Origin: Sclerurus mexicanus
Taxonomy: Eukaryota; Chordata; Aves; Passeriformes; Furnariidae
Reading direction: 5' to 3'
Assembly: GCA_013396755.1 (NCBI GenBank)
Contig: VWZF01005250.1
Span: 291,027-355,026, forward strand
DNA: 64,000 nucleotides
The notes beneath the pieces were generated by a model. That model was not told the DNA's origin. It ran no database searches and saw only the letters and a program-made list of their open reading frames with translations. Positions 60,546-64,000 of the stretch are shown here, piece after piece (position 1 is the first letter of the stretch; each line of letters begins with the position of its first letter). Position numbers and translations under genes: made by a program.

Positions 60546-63500
60546 CACCACTCACCACTCAATGTAGCAAAATGTTTTTGTTAAGTAACTCTACAGAAAA
60601 GATTGCAATGATGGAATAAATGAAACATCACCCTTCCACATCTCCTCATGGGACAAGGTACTGCAAGCACCGAACAGAACACCAAAAGCCAAGACATAAC
60701 ACAAGATGAAAATGGCTAAATTCTACTTCTGATGACAAATAAGCTACACTAGGGAGAAAAGTACTAATTTACTGTATTAGGTTATCACTCAGTAATGATG
60801 TAAAATACATGTATGGAAATGCGCTGTTTAAAACGTTCTCTGAATAATTTTCCTTTTGATTAAGCTAGGTCATTAATCATTTAAATTTGAGACTTATTTA
60901 GAAAATACAAGCGGACAAGTGAAAAGTAAAGCGAAATAAGATTTTACTAACCTTTGTAATTTACATTGAGTTTATAATTAAAGTGCAACACAGTGGAATC
61001 TATGGTGAACTGGTCTGACTCAGCTTTCCAGCAACCACTTCATGTCATGTCTTACTAGTTGGGTTTTGACATCTGTATATATATATTCAGTATGTTCAGG
61101 TGATTGTTTATGCTGATGGAGAGAAGAACAGTAGCATTTATGGTTAGGAGGCCTATATCTTCTTTCATCAAGAGTTAAGCATTAAGAAACTTTAATAAAT
61201 ATCTAAGTAAAGCTTGCAGAACATTAAAAAGACCACAACAAAGTAAAATCACAGTGATTAAAGTGGAGGTTTAATATTCCAGGGGAATAAAAGCTTGTCC
61301 ACACCACATGCCAAGTCTGCCACAGGTTAGGGTTTTTCTTTCACAATGATCTGAAAAACACGACTGAAGTCCTCCGATTGGTTAAAGACTAGGGCTGGCC
61401 ATGCAGCCAAAGATACCTCCATAGCTACAGCTTTCGTTCAGAAATGCTCACTTCTGTTCCGCTGCTCAGAGGCCAGAGCCATTGTGAAGAGGAAGAAATT
61501 CACACTTTTGTAGAGTTTGTTGTGGTTCACTGCTCCTCTCTTCCCGCTGGCCTGGCAGGAGATTTCTCTGGATCTCGCCAATACAATGCTTTCGGCACAA
61601 TCCAAAAGCCGTGTGGAGCTTGCGAAGACACGGCTTCCCAAACCCCAGCTATGACTTATAACCAAGCTAAAACTGCCCATTCCATGGGCCAATCAGTGAG
61701 TCAGGCCCTTTCCCAGTGCTTTTGGTATTTCTGCAATACCAGTGAGCCAGAGTGCCACATGTAGTCCATCCTCCACGCCAGCCACCTGTGTTCCTCCTGT
61801 AACTCAAAGGCGTTCTCCTTTCTAGGACTGAAAAGAAAATGGGGGATGGGGGAAACAGAAAGCTGAAAAATGAAGGCTGAACTGGATTCTTCTTTGGTGT
61901 GTCTGAGTGAGAGAAAAAAGGCCTCCCTGGTTCCTTCCTTCATCTTTCCTGCTCCATTCGCTACAAGTGGAAGGCAATCTCTGCTCTCTCTACTCTTCAA
62001 AGGCAGCAGAGGAGAGCTCTGCTTGCATTGCATAAACGTTCAGCTGGGCAAGATATCCAGTGCAGGAAAGAAAGTATTTTCAGAGAGCACTAATATTCTC
62101 AGAGGGTTGACAAGGTCTCTACTGTCTTGATTTGGCTGCTCACAGTAATGAAATCTAAACAGACTTTTATTAACAAGCCTTTTCACACCTCCTCTGCTCC
62201 CAGCAGCTGAGCTCAGCACTGAGAGAGAGACTATAATGCAGTAACTTTGAGAAGCTTTTTGTGCCTCTCTCAAATGGAGCATGCATTGGTTACCTAACTG
62301 TGCATGAGTACAGCACAGCACAGGCACCAGCTTCTGCCAAAACTGTTACTGCAGGAAATTGCAAAATTGACAGATTTGCCATTTTAAAGTCATAATGGCC
62401 TGAGAATGAAGAGGAAAGTGAAACAGCCAATTCCCTCAGTAGACTTGCTCTGTATCCTGGCTGATCTGCACTGATAGCCTTTGGTAGCTCACAAGAACTC
62501 TTTAATTAACAAATTGACTTATGAGCCTACTTCTAGGTTTGCAAACACCACTGAATTTTTATTTTAACCAGAAAAAAGTACACTGAAAACACATCAGAGC
62601 TGCAGACATATTTCTTCCTTTTTTCTAGAAAAATGTTAAGTCTGCAACTAGTAGTTTTATCTGTCTCTTTTTCTCCTTAGAAAAGGATTTCACTTCTCTC
62701 AGTGCCAGCTGAACCTCTCTTCTCTGGTTCTCCCCTTTTAAGACTTTGAACTTTCTAAGCAAACGGATTAGATGGATAACTATCTGTCCAAGAGTACAAG
62801 ACATTGCGGGATACATTCAGAGTACCTAATATCAGGTGGGTAGATGGTGGAGCTGATGGAGAAGCAGGCACAGCAGGATTGCTCCAGAGGCTGTTGATAG
62901 TTTGAATAACTGGTGCATCTGTGCAACGTAATCACATATTTTGACTCTACTCAAACAACACACCCCCTTGTATAATTTGTTAGCGGTTACCTATATTGGG
63001 CGCTCCATTAAATAAAATCTGAAATTAGTACATTAAGTCCTTCACACAATAAAGAAGGGGCCCTGCATGCAGAAATACACTTTGCTGGTTTCCACAAGCT
63101 GGACCTAAAGATCAACTACAGGAGAAATTATACCATAAATACCACGTTGCAATATTTACACTTGAAAATGTGCAGGTGGGCATAGGTTGGTCTTACACAC
63201 CTGTATTCTCTTTGCTTAAAGGTTGTTTAGATACACATGTGCAACTCCAAGACAAAGTACTTGTTAATTACCTCGTGTTTGCACTGTACTTTGAGGAAGG
63301 AAAGCTATATAAAAGTGCTAAGTGCTATTAACATCATCCCCTTCTATTTTCCTCTTTCAGTTTTTAAGTGAATATAATGCATGTGAAAGTTGTTGGATTG
63401 ACAGCCCTGGAGACTGAAGTCTAAAGTGCAGCACACCCGCTGAGCCAAACAGAACTAAAATGTACAAAAGCATCTCACCAAATTTTAAATACATGCTTCA

Positions 63501-64000
63501 TTTAGCTATTGTTCTATGACGACGTGTAATACTACTACTCAAAGTTTTGCTGCTCCCATTTATTTGTTCTAAACATCAGTTCAAACTCTTCCTTTATTTC
63601 CTACTTTCAAAAACAATTCCTCTCTGATCTGCAACACCTCAGAGACTGCTTCCCTGCCTTGAAAATTCCCTGTCACAATGGAACACTGTTGAAGCAGAAC
63701 TTCATGCTACTGCAGGCAGGCACAATGCTGCATCCTGGCACTCACTCTGCACATCACAGAAAAGTACATTAGCTAATCTCACACAATTTTAGCACTGATC
63801 ACACTAAGTGCTTGTCTGCAGAAGTGCTACTCTGTATTATAATCTAAATCTGAGGCAAGGAGACTTCTAATAGAAGATCCACTCCTCTAGCTAGGAATGC
63901 TAGAGTTTCTTAGAAAACTAAGTCAACACTTAAACAACAATTCAGTTTTTCTGAGAAAGGGGGCATCTTATTTTGATTTAAACACTAGACTTCGAGGAGT
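60546..64000. other. Non-coding stretch without recognisable gene
   Basis: The last 3.4 kb hold no supportable gene. A GC-richer patch at 61376-61760 has two CCAAT-box-like sites (attgg at 61377-61381, ccaatcag at 61689-61696), retained CpGs and a 106-codon frame (61444-61764, plus) overlapped by an antisense frame. Further on, a 12-bp palindrome (gctgagctcagc) lies at 62206-62217. The motif-rich 62130-62340 stretch could be a conserved element, but I cannot show it. Confidence 0.5.

Overview
The window looks like about 64 kb of non-coding bird DNA, either intergenic or deep inside a very large intron. The base composition is AT-rich and there is no CpG island. No open reading frame longer than about 130 codons occurs outside repeat-derived sequence, and none of those present resembles a known protein. 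The strongest organismal clue is a CR1-family LINE (Chicken Repeat 1, the dominant non-LTR retrotransposon of birds and other sauropsids) with its typical 3' end. Very old amniote repeat relics are scattered through the rest. One clear CR1 in 64 kb and otherwise sparse recognisable repeats fit an avian genome better than a mammalian, crocodilian or turtle one. The species cannot be told from this sequence.

Layout: 1-26293 is unique non-coding DNA with short inverted and tandem repeats, one decayed 'sequence-symmetry' repeat relic and one MIR-like relic. 26294-30561 is the most structured part. It holds a 1749-base segment present twice with no difference that I can see. The two copies are separated by single-N gaps, and a third partial copy of 85 bases follows. 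A 5'-truncated, decayed CR1 crosses these junctions and ends near 30561. This arrangement is best read as an assembly error over a CR1 rather than as biology. 30562-64000 is again unique non-coding DNA. It contains a 5S-rRNA-headed SINE relic that I assign to the AmnSINE1 type (about 34251-34560), a second MIR-like relic (about 40180-40285), several weaker relics of ancient amniote repeats, and stretches rich in developmental transcription-factor motifs that are candidates for conserved non-coding elements.

The less expected observation is a pair of near-perfect hairpins about 3.5 kb apart (20528-20555 and 24014-24081). Their arms share an 11-base core. They could be relics of one small inverted-repeat element, structured RNA, or coincidence.

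No protein-coding gene, tRNA, rRNA gene, CRISPR array or operon is supported. Because of this, most entries describe repeats, assembly gaps and what each long gene-free stretch holds.
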